Of a stretch of 64,000 nucleotides of DNA, positions 23,070-33,505 are shown piece by piece. Origin of the DNA: Odontesthes bonariensis (taxonomy: Eukaryota > Chordata > Actinopteri > Atheriniformes > Atherinopsidae); assembly GCF_027942865.1 (NCBI RefSeq), contig NC_134524.1, positions 20,823,536-20,887,535 on the forward strand. The letters run 5' to 3'. The notes beneath the pieces were generated by a model, which ran no database searches, was not told the DNA's origin, and saw only the letters and a list, made by a program, of their open reading frames with translations. The position numbers were made by a program, and so were the translations under genes. Position 1 is the stretch's first letter. Each line of letters begins with the position of its first letter.

Positions 23070-25713
23070 ATGGAAAGAGGACAAGCTCTGTCCACTGCTT
23101 GGGGTTGGAAAATATACGTGGGGAGGGAAATCAGAGATTCCCTCTCTCTGTTGGATGTTCTCCACGCAAATCAGTGTGAAGATGAGGTTTTTGATTCAGA
23201 AGTCACCGAAGAAAACTTTTACAGAGGGGCTCCACCCATCTGGTTAAACTTTTACATTTGTGAGCAAGCAGCATCAGAAGGCAATGGAGATGGTTTTATC
23301 ACACGAGATGGATATGAAACTCTTAAGGAAGAAATTGAGCAAAAAAGAAAATTCCCTGCAACATCAACTGTTAAACTTTTCCACCAGCCAGGATGTGGGG
23401 GAACTACAATGGCCATGCAGGTGTTGTGGGACTTGAGGAAAACCTTCCGCTGTGCAGTTTTGACGGGCTCCAGCTCAGACGTCACAGAAGTTGCAAAAGA
23501 GGTGGTTCACCTTTTCACAGCAGGCACTCGAGACAACCAGAACACTGTGTTGCTGTTACTGAATGATGAGGATATATCAGACAAACTCCAAGACAGCATT
23601 CTGAAGACCCTTGCTGAACAGAACGTAGGTAACCGTATGCCTGTGGTAATTATACTCAACTGTGTGAGAAAGAATGCCCCCCCACAGAGTGGCCATGTCG
23701 TCCTGCATAGAGAGCTGTCGGATGCAGAAAAGCTCAAATTCAGTGAGAAAACAAAAGAGCTCGACAAAAGGTATGGGGATAAAACTGCTCAATTCCATGG
23801 CTTTAACATAATGAAAAGTAATTTCCCTGAAGATTACATCAAGCAAGCATGCACCGTGTTCAGCCCAGTCAGAGGAGAAGAGAGACCGGAGTACCAGCTG
23901 GCTGCCATCCTTTCCCTGCTGAATGCGTATGTACCAGGTTCATACCTGCTGGAGTCTCAGTGCCTGGAGTTCTTCACATATAGAAACCGGTCAGTTGAAA
24001 AACCAATGCAAACCTTTGGTCACCTCATCGTCACCTTTCAGCAGGATACAAGATCTGAAAGAAAGGTCCGCATGGCTCACCCGATGATAGCGATGCATTG
24101 TACTGAACTAATGGCTAAAGCACAAGTGGCCAGAAGTGACACAGCAAGAATCCTCCTGGACCGTTTTTACAGTTATCCGGAAATTGATGAGTTCCCTCAA
24201 TGTGTTCTTGGTTTTGTCAATGACATGCTAACCAAAAGAGAAATGAAAACAGATGGTAATTCAATCAATAGTTCAGACAAGACAGAGGAAAAAAAAAAGT
24301 TTTCAAAACTCATTCTAGATATTCAGGTGAAGGAGGGCAAGGACCAAAGTGCATCTGTTTTAAAAGTGGCATCAGAGAAATGTACTCGAGATCCATTTTT
24401 TCCACAAGCTCTTGCTCGATTTTGTTACATTGAACTAAAAAAGTACGACCAGGCCGAAATTTGGGCAAAGGAAGCAAAGAAAAGAGATCCCAAAAATTCA
24501 TTTATTGCTGATACACTGGGCCAAGTCTATAAGAACCAACTGAACAACACAGTGGATTCAGCTGAAGGGATTCAACTGGCCCAAAAGGCCATTGAAGCTT
24601 TTGGGCATGAAGAAAAACTTGCTGAGGATGAACAAGAGATGTACATAAAAGGTGACGGCACGACTAAAGTCTCAAAGTATTTTAATTGCAGAGGGCTGTT
24701 TGGTTTCCTGAAGGTCTGCAAATTTTTTTACGAAAAACACAACACAAAGATTTTGTCCTTGGAGACAACACTCGGAGACAGAGAAACCTACAGCTTAAGA
24801 GCAGAAGTTGAGAGAAAATGTGATTTCTTTGACAGATTTCTTACATACTCAAAGCCCAGCGTGGAGAAGGATGATCCCACATACATGTCTGAAGACGTCT
24901 TAAAATGCCACACGATGTATATTGGAAACTCACCACCGAAACACAACGATCAAAAGGTTGCTCAGCTTCTGCAGAAGCTTAAACAGAAGCGGGCTGACAC
25001 CTCTGTAGGACTACTTGCATGTCTTGACCGAGAGTATCCTGAATCAGAGCTTAAAGAAATAACTACGTGGTGGGAGGAACTTTGCTCAAGCAAAGATCCA
25101 GAAACAGCTGATGTCAACTACATCCTTGCTTGTATCATGTTAAGGAATACAGGAGCCACCTTTACCCTTAAACAAGAGCCCTTAACATCATTTCGACAGA
25201 AAATACCCCTGAGTGAAACAGTTGAGCCCGAGCAGCACATGCTAGCACTCCTCTTGCACTGGCCGTCAGAGAGTAAAGACAAATGCCTCTTTGACCTCAA
25301 TGAGTCAATTCGGAAGATGCGCTGTTCTTATGAACATGCATACAAAAAGCACCTCAGATCGAGGTATCTTCGCCCCTTGCTTTTCCTTGGAAAGGGACAA
25401 GATCTGAGCAGAATTGTTCACAGAAAAATTCTCGAGCGGTTGTTTGACGATGGTCAGGAAACTAACCCAGACTGGAGTCATAACTGGAGGCACGAGATCA
25501 TCTTCAAAGATTCCCGGGTCCAAGCACGACTTCTCAAAGTTGAAGGGGCGGTACAGAACTACAAGGTGTACGCAACCGTTGGTGGCAGAGAGATCCAAGT
25601 GGAAGCCAATTTGCAAAGAAACCTTTGGAGACGACGCCAAGTTTCTTTTTACCTCGGATTCACCATCAAAGGTCCAGTGGCCTTTGGTATCCAGACAAAG
25701 ACTGAGAGAAAAG
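23070..25713 (+). CDS. SAMD9/SAMD9L-like protein, copy A, main exon (P-loop NTPase, TPR and C-terminal part)
   Basis: Encodes 881 aa before a splice donor (AAAAG|GTAAG); unspliced, the frame runs to a stop at 25790. Seen: ENFYRGAPPIWLNFY at residues 48-62; Walker A-like QPGCGGTT at 106-113, with Thr where most P-loops have Lys; Walker B-like TVLLLLND at 159-166; PVVIILNC at 191-198; a TPR-like helical region about 425-515 with IADTLGQVYKN; and a C-terminal block about 830-880 resembling the SAMD9 OB-like end. An in-frame TGA 12 nt upstream (23058-23060) supports this ATG. The SAM and AlbA-type parts of 1.6-kaa mammalian SAMD9L are absent. SAMD9/SAMD9L are cytosolic antiviral, growth-restricting proteins. 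Downstream exons are damaged, so this copy is probably a pseudogene or encodes a CARD-less form. Confidence 0.88.
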
Positions 25714-26277
25714 GTAAGACGTTACGTTTTGGCAGTGACAGAAGTAGAACAAACACTATTGCCATTTCTTTTCCTGATGTTAAGCAATGAAAATCTTTGT
25801 CTGTATTGAATTGGATTCTTTATGAATACCAAAATGGGAAACTGCCAGCCAAGAGCTGGCTTTCTGTTGCCCTGCCCCCCGTTTCCTGTTTTTGCTTGTT
25901 CTGTCTTTGTTCTGAAAGAAACGCACAAACAAAATGTTTTACTACTACTACTGATAATAATAATCAATTCTATTTTTAATATAATAATTCTATAATAAAT
26001 AATTGCTAAATAATAATCATGCTGATGGATACAAACCCTCCCCCATATTAGAGAAAAGCCAGAGAAAATTGTATATGGGACCATTGGGGACATTATTCAC
26101 AACTGGCCTGCATACACGCCTATGAAGCCAAAAGCTCTCACAAAATTTATGAAGAACCTTACACACACGTTACTGAAACGCTCTCCGCTCTTCTAAATTG
26201 GAAATCTGAGGTTTTTCAGTAGCGACCAAAGTGTTTTCATCATTGAAATGATCTTTTTGCACTTCATTCAGTTTCAG

Positions 26278-26315
26278 ACGAGAGCCAAACTGAGAGCAAT
26301 TCCCCCGAGGGGGAG
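26278..26315 (+). pseudogene. Linker exon of SAMD9L copy A, splice donor lost
   Basis: Matches the 36-nt linker exon of copy B (44883-44918) up to 'gcaattccccc', but the following AAACAAG|GTAAAG of copy B is replaced by a G-rich string without a proper donor. The next GT would make the exon 38 nt and break the frame. Confidence 0.6.
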
Positions 26316-26460
26316 GTTTTGTTTTTATTCACCACTATTTTGCCATTATAATGTAGTATCATGGTATATTATCATTTGAGTGTGTACCACTGCAACCATT
26401 TACTATACAATAGTTTTTATTGTTATACTCTTGTCTTTGTTTTCATATTCAGCTATTTAG

Positions 26461-27560
26461 GTGAACATTTTTTGGATTGCCAACGGGAAGCCCTGATTGC
26501 GAGAGTGCACCATACAAATGAAATTCTGGACAAGCTGTTGCACAAAGAGTGGATCCCACAAGACGTCTGTGATGATTTGAGAAATAAAGCAACCACACAA
26601 GAGCAAATGGAAAACATTCTAAGGCTCTGTTTACATTAATTAATTTCACCATTTCTTCGTGTCGGCGTTTTGCAAGCTATTTACATTTACACACACAAAG
26701 TTGCTGTCCTCTCAATAAAAGCCTAACTGTTTACTCTGAAACGGGGATCGGCTGATTCGCTAGTCACATGACTAATCAGCCATCAGATCACATGATCGCC
26801 CTTGCATCTGGAGCATGCGCAACTGCTTTGATAAAAAACGACCTACAGGAAGAATCCCACTACCTGCATTGTGTTGCTACCTGTACCACGTCACGAGCGT
26901 CAAGAGGAATGGCAAACATTAGTTCTTCCAGTGTAAAATGTGTGTTCTCGTGGACGTATGACGAGGTGCAACTTCTTTTAAACACAACCATGGACTATAA
27001 AACTTCGGTTGCGGCACAGTGCATAGACTGGGAGTCGGTACAAACAAAATGTGCAGACATCGTTAGCCGTTTCATGGAAAACTACCCTTCACCGGAGGAT
27101 GCCCGGGCCACGAATAGAAAGGAAGTGTGTAACTCAAGTGAAGCACGCCTGTTTGTTTTTAGTTTCCCAGCACTCAAGTCACATGACCAACGATACCAGC
27201 CTAGCGAATCAGGGAGGAGTACGTCATAGTGATGTTGTCCAACCAGGACGAGTAGCTAGAGCTCAGCACTGCGGATCCCCGTTTCTCACCGTTTACAACT
27301 GCTAAAATCAGCATCGTATGCGAATGCTTACGTGGGCTCCAGCGTCTTTGAATCCTTCCAACTATGAAGTCGTATTCCAGTATTTTAATGTAAATGGACA
27401 GTGCATCCGCGATAGAAATGATATAGAAACAGATTAGTATAAATGGCACCTCAGGTTGATGAAAGCAGCAGGCAGAGAAGCCCAAGATGCCCTTCTTGAT
27501 ATCCTTAGAAGCATCAAGTGTTTGAGGCCTCTAATGGCCGAGCTCCACGGATGTCAGTGA
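26461..27560 (+). pseudogene. CARD exon of SAMD9L copy A, split by a Harbinger element
   Basis: The exon starts in the same phase as copy B and encodes EHFLDCQREALIARVHHTNE and on to MENILRL, but then runs into the inserted element and stops three codons later (CLH, stop). The rest of the CARD (KAAGR... to the stop at 27558-27560) resumes at 27454. Without removal of the insert, the CARD would lack its last two or so helices. Confidence 0.85.
26623..27450 (+). mobile_element. PIF/Harbinger-type element with Myb-like domain fragment, inside the CARD exon
   Basis: Comparison with the uninterrupted copy B defines an 828-bp insert. It is flanked by TAA (26620-26622) and TCA (27451-27453), consistent with a mutated 3-bp TWA duplication typical of PIF/Harbinger. 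The ends are imperfect inverted repeats: GGCTCTGTTTACATTAAT on the left and the complement of GGTGCCATTTATACTAAT on the right. An open frame at 26768-27229 contains FSWTYDEVQLLLNTTMDYK and DWESVQTKCADIV, the Myb/SANT-like protein carried by Harbinger elements; the frame is N-terminal only and no transposase is present. Confidence 0.85.
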
Positions 27561-27710
27561 AAAAGCTGACTCTTAAGGACTCTGGTGAGGCCAGCTGGAT
27601 ATTTTGTAAAGCTTCCCGGGAAACAAAGTGTGAGTGCATTTGTACCGTACATAAGGATAAAACCACTGCACTCATCATGATATCAATCCTCGAGATTTTC
27701 TTTCTACAAC

Positions 27711-27714
<4 letters not shown>

Positions 27715-27744
<30 letters not shown>
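27715..27744. repeat. Poly-A tract
   Basis: About 30 A residues in copy A, against a run of about 10 at the matching place in copy B (45717-45727). Confidence 0.8.
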
Positions 27745-27746
<2 letters not shown>

Positions 27747-27825
27747 GTACTAATGATTTACTTTTAAAAGATGGAGGATGGCAATTAGAGGGGTAATATT
27801 ATGCTTATTATGCTTTTGCGGAAGA

Positions 27826-28494
27826 TGTGGTTCTGTTGGCGTCGTCGGGCCGTGACCTTCAGCTCTCACTGGAGCGGTTCGCAGCCGAGTGTGAAGCGGC
27901 TGGGACAAGAATCAGCACAAATCTGAGACCATGGTCTTCGGCCGGAAAAGGGTGGAATGCCCTCTCCGGGTCGGGAATGAGATCGTTCCCCAAGTGGAGG
28001 AGTTCAAGTATCTCGGGGTCTTGTTCACGAGTGGGGGACGAATGGAGCAGGAGATTGACAGGCGGATCGAATGCGGCGTCTGCAGTGATGCGGGCTCTGC
28101 ACCGGCCCGTCGTGGTGAAGAAGGAGCTGAGCCAAAAGGCGAAGCTCTCGATTTACCGGTCAATCTATGTTCCTACCCTCACCTATGGTCACGAGCTGTG
28201 GGTAGTGACCGAAAGAACGAGATCGCGAATACAAGCGGCCGAAATGAGTTTCCTCCGCAGGGTGTCTGGGCTCTCCCATACAGATAGGGTGAGAAGCTCG
28301 GTCATCCGGGAGGGGCTCGGAGTAGAACCGCTGCTCCTCCGCATCGAGAGGAGTCAGATGAGGTGGCTCGGGCATCTGGTTAGGATGCCTCCTGGACGCC
28401 TCCCTGGTGAGGTGTTCCGGGCCCGTCCCACTGGGAGGAGGCCCCGGGGAAGACCCAGGACACGTTGGAGAGAGACTATGTCTCTCGGCTGTAA
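27826..28494 (+). mobile_element. Rex3/RTE-type LINE fragment (C-terminal part of reverse transcriptase ORF)
   Basis: Frames at 27827-28507 and 27931-28287 give VVLLASSGRDLQLSLERF, then with one frameshift VFGRKRVECPLRVGN and EEFKYLGVLFTSGGRMEQE, then SIYVPTLTYGHELWV and ERSQMRWLGHLVRMPPGRLP. This is the end of an RTE-clade (Rex3-like) ORF. The frame is broken near 27925 and near 28070. The fragment is absent from copy B, so it was inserted after duplication, replacing or accompanied by local deletion. Confidence 0.8.
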
Positions 28495-28499
28495 AGTAA

Positions 28500-30170
28500 A
28501 GTTCTGAACCTTTAAATAGACACAAAATGAGCTCTTAAAGTTAAAAATAAAACAACTTCATTTTCCACAAAGGAAAGGACAAATGCAAATACTAAAAACA
28601 GTTACATTAGTATAATTGGTCATTTTTAATGGCAGTCGATGGTGAAATGCTGGGCAATATATACATTTTGACATTTTCTCTGCTGGCATCATTTAAAAGC
28701 CATTTTGAGGAAGGTCAAGATTGCGAAGGGTCCTATTGGTTGATCTGAGTGATGAGCCCCTCCAGCTCTGGACGTGCCTTAAAGAGGGCCTGGAAATCTA
28801 CTTCTGTGTGCTGGAAGTAAAGAAAGACGGGAAAAGGTGGACTGTCATTGACAATCTTAGCACCAACATATTTCCATGTTTCATTTTCCTGTTTCATGGA
28901 AACATGAAAATTTACTCTCTCAAGGTTTTGAGATACTTAACAGGACAAATGTTTTATGGGTCCAACTGTTCTTTGATGAATTTATTTAGTACCTTCATAA
29001 TGTTTAGCTCAATTTTTGTTTACTGATACAGACGATATGACATTAAAAGTGAACAGATTTTTATTTTTTAGTCTTTATTTTTCAGTCTTTCAGTCTTTAT
29101 TTTTTATAATTTGTTTTTTTCTACCGATTTTCTTGTGGAAGACACTTAGTGGTCTACAACTCATTTGGGATGAACTGGATTAGTGTAGGAAGGGGCAGAT
29201 GTGTCAGTTTCAGTGCACATTTAAGTCGACCTACAGTTGTAACTTGGCTGGATCATTTTATTTGACAACTGTTTTTGCTGCAAAATCCCCGCAGGGGATC
29301 GCTGTGTTGATCCAAGTATGTCCAACTCTACTACAATAGCTGGCAAATATGCATCCTTTCAGCTTGGGCTACTGAGAAACTGAATTTAGTAGCATTTTAG
29401 CCAGAGTAACATGTTTGCATGGATTTTAAAAGTTTGTTTTTTATCAGATTAAAGCAATGATTAGTTTTCGAACATCATTAATGTACCGAGGGTGTGAGTT
29501 TCTATTACAAAATAAACTAGAACATTTAATTTGACTTGTTTTGTCTTTTTGTGAGCATGTTTGCTCATCACATATATTTCTAAATCATAGAAATATGCAC
29601 TCTTATTTTTGTTAGGTCCTGTAACATTACAATGCATCGTTTCTTGACATTTTTGGTGGTCTCCTGGGGGTGGGTTTGTGAGCCTTTGGCAAATTCTCTA
29701 GTGATATTTTTAGGAAAATAAAAAAGCTGATTAATCTGTTGGCAGAGGTTTACTGAAAAAAAAGAAATACAATGACAAAAAGGAATATTGGATGTGTCAC
29801 TATGGTTTGTATTTGTGATTGGAATCATCTTTTACAATACACTTAAAAAGAAAAAGGTAATCACAAACTTTGAAAACTCTTGCCTTTTAAATGCAGGGCG
29901 TCCTCTTGTATGATGCATTTTTAAAATAAGGTGCTCATATCGTAATCAGCAAAAGATCCTGGATACTTGTTCCAGCACCGTTCATTAGCAAACTACCGGT
30001 ACAGCTGCTGTTCATTCCCCGAAGGTCCGTTTTTGAAGAAAGATTTGCCCCTACAGTTTGGAATATCTATGCAATACAAAGTGATGGTGACAGATTTAAT
30101 CCAATCTCTGTGTAAACTTGACAAACGGTTTTGGGAGACACCAAGTTCTAAAAGTACTAAAAACTCTCAC
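28500..30170. other. Non-coding 3' part of duplication copy A
   Basis: AT-rich sequence matching 46040-48060 of copy B apart from insertions. No coding exon recognised. Copy A lacks about 75 bp found in copy B at 47503-47577 (deletion at 29688). Confidence 0.5.
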
Positions 30171-30446
30171 TAAGAAGAGTTTTTGTCTTTTCCTCGCACA
30201 GAATTGCTTTGAGATTAGTCCTCAACAATTACTCTCAAGCTAAGACACGTAGCCGCAGGATTCTCAGGCTAAGTTGGGGGCTCTCTGAGAGGGTTATGAG
30301 AAGCTTCATGGACCCAACCTCTGGATTCCATGGTTTCCATGGTTCCTCTTCAGGTGCATCATCTGCTTAAAAACAAACAAAACTCAAAATATGAAAAAAT
30401 TGGTCATTGCACAACTTCTCCTAAATCACTCGTACGCACGACTTAA

Positions 30447-31623
30447 AGGGATAGTTCGGGATATTTGACATGGATCTGTATGGCATCACCATAACCAGTG
30501 TCGTGCATTCAAACTGACTTACCCCCGACAGTGTCCTGTGAGCCGAGTTCTTGTCCAGTGTTGGTCAAGGCGAAAGTAGTCCGGCTTGTTTGCTGGGGTC
30601 AAGAAATTAGCGCGTTTTTCTTCCCAAAACAGTATGTGTGCTAAAGAGTGATTTATTTCATCACAAAAACCGAAGCCGGCAAAAGTCATTCCTCGTTATC
30701 ACTTGGGCCCTATACTGTCTCATTGTGTATCAGTGCGCACGTCATTCTGACCGCGAGCTGTGCGCACGAGTCTTTCTGTTCTTTGGCAGTGCTCAACACT
30801 TACTCTGCAGACAACTGGCCATCGGGTCCAGCTGGTCTGGGACGCCTCTTCCAGTTGATCTTGGGAACATGGAAAAAAGTTCTCAAGACACCTGCATTCA
30901 GGAGTGCAGGGAAGTCACCGTTATTTGTGATGCAGGCAGCAGCTGTCCCGCTGCCGCCGACATCCTCATCTATGGAAAGGTTTTGTATCTGGGGCATAAC
31001 TAAATCCCACTCGTGGCAGCAGTAACATTCCACCTCTGTCTGCATTACTTCGCACTTCAAACAAGACCACCAGGATTTGTCGGCCACCCTGGGTATCGCA
31101 GCTCCAGCAGTGGCTCCAGCTTCTGTTTCCATCACTTCTCTGTCCACCCTCTCTCTTTCTGCCCGATCTAAGTCCATTTGGCGAACTTCCTCCTCAGTAT
31201 AAACGGGTTCATAAAGATACCCCCTTGGCTCTGAACGGAAGTCAATATGTTCCTCGTCGCTCTCGTTGTCAGACATCTTCCCGAGCAGTAAACAAAGTGA
31301 ACTCGTGCGCACAGCTCGGTCAGAATGACGTGCGCACTGATACACAATGAGACAGTATAGGGCCCAAGTGGTAACGAGGAGTGACTTTTGCCGGCTTCGG
31401 TTTTTGTGATTAAATAAATCACTCTTTAGCACACGTACTGTTTTGGGAAGAAAAACGCGCTAATTTCTTGACCCCAGCAAACAAGCCGGACTACTTTCGC
31501 CTTGACCAACACTGGACAAGAACTCGGCTCACAGGACACTGTCGGGGGTAAGTCAGTTTGAATGCACGACACTGGTTATGGTGATGCCACACAGATCCAT
31601 GTCAAATATCCCGAACTATCCCT
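30447..31623. mobile_element. TTAA foldback transposon (Kolobok-like) carrying a P2X7-tail-like gene
   Basis: The 1177-bp insert is flanked by TTAA (30443-30446 and 31624-31627); the empty site, with a single TTAA, is present in the sister repeats (for example near 20812). Inverted arms of about 320 bp start AGGGATAGTTCGGG. The unique centre encodes the minus-strand gene listed separately. No transposase is present. Confidence 0.88.
30800..31279 (-). CDS. P2X7 C-terminal-domain-like protein carried by foldback transposon
   Basis: From the internal ATG (MSDNESDEEHIDFRSEPRGY) this is a 159-aa frame; an upstream ATG at 31432 would add 51 residues translated from the terminal arm. An acidic, charged N-terminal half is followed by WWSCLKCEVM, ECYCCHEWD and a CITNNGDFPALLNAGVL block. 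This resembles the Cys-rich zinc-binding intracellular tail of P2X7 receptors, which occurs as many stand-alone genes in fish. The Cys count is reduced compared with typical members, and the frame runs into the arm region. It is transposon cargo rather than a receptor: there is no channel part or membrane segment. Confidence 0.65.
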   Translation of the reverse strand, partial: KMSDNESDEEHIDFRSEPRGYLYEPVYTEEEVRQMDLDRAERERVDREVMETEAGATAGAAIPRVADKSWWSCLKCEVMQTEVECYCCHEWDLVMPQIQNLSIDEDVGGSGTAAACITNNGDFPALLNAGVLRTFFHVPKINWKRRPRPAGPDGQLSAE

Positions 31624-33505
31624 TTAAGAACACATCTGTTCGTACCACTGCTGCTTCAGTGAGGCAGAACTAAGTCAAATTGTAATTCTATTATCTGTTG
31701 TTCTATTATTTTTAAAAGTCACAGCCTGTTTTTAGGATTTACTGAAAAAAGTCCAAAAAAGGTCCTACCCACAATGTGCACAGCAAGGTGCTCGTTGCAC
31801 GTTCATGGGTCCATTCATCCAACACTTTCTAACCATGGATTGTTGCACACTAGAAATCTAACATACCTATCACGCGTTTTCTGCTGGGTCAGAAATATAT
31901 CTTTTTTTCCAAGCAATTAGATACAAATTCATAAATTCATACGATATGTCCGAAACACCCCACCAAGAGGCGTCTTGATCAGATGCCCGAACCACCTCAA
32001 ATACACAGCATTTCCAGTAAAAAGGCGTGGCTGCCAGGATATAATCTTACAATACCAACAAGTTGCTAAACAAGTACAACTATTTTGATCAACAATCGAA
32101 ACCTACAGTTGTAGCTTTCTGAGGTAAATCCCGCCCACTTGGCCTGGGTGTTGCAAGTTTCCTTTACACACCAGTCACAAATACCAAAAACACACTTCTT
32201 CCAAGAGCCTGACACGCTCAGTCAGCCACTGGTTACGCTTCCCATTGACCTTGTTACACACACGGTCAAATTAACCTTCAATGAGTGCATCATTTAAGTC
32301 AAACACAATAATGTCAGAATCATTGTGGGATACAATGTATATATTTATTTATTTATCATTGCTTCAAAGTCATTGAATATACAATTAGTCATGCAACATT
32401 CATTCCAATAACAGCGGACTACTTTACCTGACTCCTAGGACAGCTCTGGATCGCTTGTAAATTCTCTGCGTACCTCAAACAAAACTCAAAATATGAAAAA
32501 ATTGGTCATTGCACAACTTCTCCTAAATCACTCGTACGCACGACTTAAGAACACATCTGTTCGTACCACTGCTGCTTCAGTGAGGCAGAACTAAGTCAAA
32601 TTGTAATTCTATTATCTGTTGTTCTATTATTTTTAAAAGTCACAGCCTGTTTTTAGGAATTACTGAAAAAAGTCCAAAAAAGGTCCTACCCACAATGTGC
32701 ACAGCAAGGTGCTCGTTGCACGTTCATGGGTCCATTCATCCAACACTTTCTAACCATGGATTGTTGCACACTGGAAATCTAACATACCTATCACGCGTTT
32801 TCTGCTGGGTCAGAAATATATCTTTTTTTCCAAGCAATTAGATACAAATTCATAAATTCATACGATATGTCCGAAACACCCCACCAAGAGGCGTCTTGAT
32901 CAGATGCCCGAACCACCTCAAATACACAGCATTTCCAGTAAAAAGGCGTGGCTGCCAGGATATAATCTTACAATACCAACAAGTTGCTAAACAAGTACAA
33001 CTATTTTGATCAACAATCGAAACCTACAGTTGTAGCTTTCTGAGGTAAATCCCGCCCACTTGGCCTGGGTGTTGCAAGTTTCCTTTACACACCAGTCACA
33101 AATACCAAAAACACACTTCTTCCAAGAGCCTGACACGCTCAGTCAGCCACTGGTTACGCTTCCCATTGACCTTGTTACACACAGTCAGATTAACCTTCAA
33201 TGAGTGCATCATTTAAGTCAAACACAATAATGTCAGAATCATTGTGGGATACAATGTATATATTTATTTATTTATCATTGCTTCAAAGTCATTGAATATA
33301 CAATTAGTCATGCAACATTCATTCCAATAACAGTGGACTACTTTACCTGACTCCTAGGACAGCTCTGGATCGCTTGTAAATTCTCTTCGTACCTCAAACA
33401 AAACTCAAAATATGAAAAAATTGGTCATTGCACAACTTCTCCTAAATCACTCGTCCGCACGACTTAAGAACACATCTGTTCGTACCACTGCTGCTTCAGT
33501 GAGGC

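Larger units (their letters stand above)
22693..30382 (+). repeat. Segmental duplication, copy A
   Basis: This block of about 7.7 kb is the direct-orientation partner of 41311-48272. Matching starts at 'tgttgatgcattttggcg' and ends at 'tgcttaaaaacaaacaaaa'. It contains a SAMD9L-like gene and about 3 kb of 3' DNA. Private insertions in this copy are a Harbinger element (26623-27450) and a Rex3 fragment (27826-28494). Confidence 0.92.
30383..33505. repeat. Tandem repeat of 921-bp unit (about 2.1 units), interrupted by a transposon
   Basis: The marker GAGGCAGAAC recurs at 31661 and 32582, giving a 921-bp period. Units are 31666-32586 and 32587-33505, preceded by the last about 100 bp of another unit (30383-30446 plus 31628-31665), split by the foldback transposon at 30447-31623. 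Neighbouring units are nearly identical. Partial copies also lie at 20452-20866 and 35877-36420. The unit has no convincing gene; part of it looks transposon-derived. Confidence 0.85.

Noticed and set aside
23252..25640. Long minus-strand frames opposite SAMD9L copies (also at 41870-44258 and 57765-59925)
   Set aside because: Antisense shadows of the coding exons; no domain similarity and no consistent splice signals.
25714..25790. Last 25 codons of the long unspliced frame in copy A (and 44332-44408 in copy B)
   Set aside because: They follow a strong GTAAG donor, differ from copy C, and the downstream exons fit the phase of that donor. Treated as intron, though an intron-retained CARD-less form cannot be excluded.
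27827..28507. An unknown host gene downstream of SAMD9L copy A
   Set aside because: Sequence is the end of an RTE/Rex3 ORF with frameshifts and is absent from copy B.
30638..31025. Plus-strand open frames in the foldback transposon
   Set aside because: They are translations of the inverted arm and the antisense of the cargo gene. The minus-strand frame has the domain.
31666..33505. CRISPR-like or short regular repeat array
   Set aside because: Period is 921 bp with no short repeat-spacer pattern, and the host is a vertebrate.
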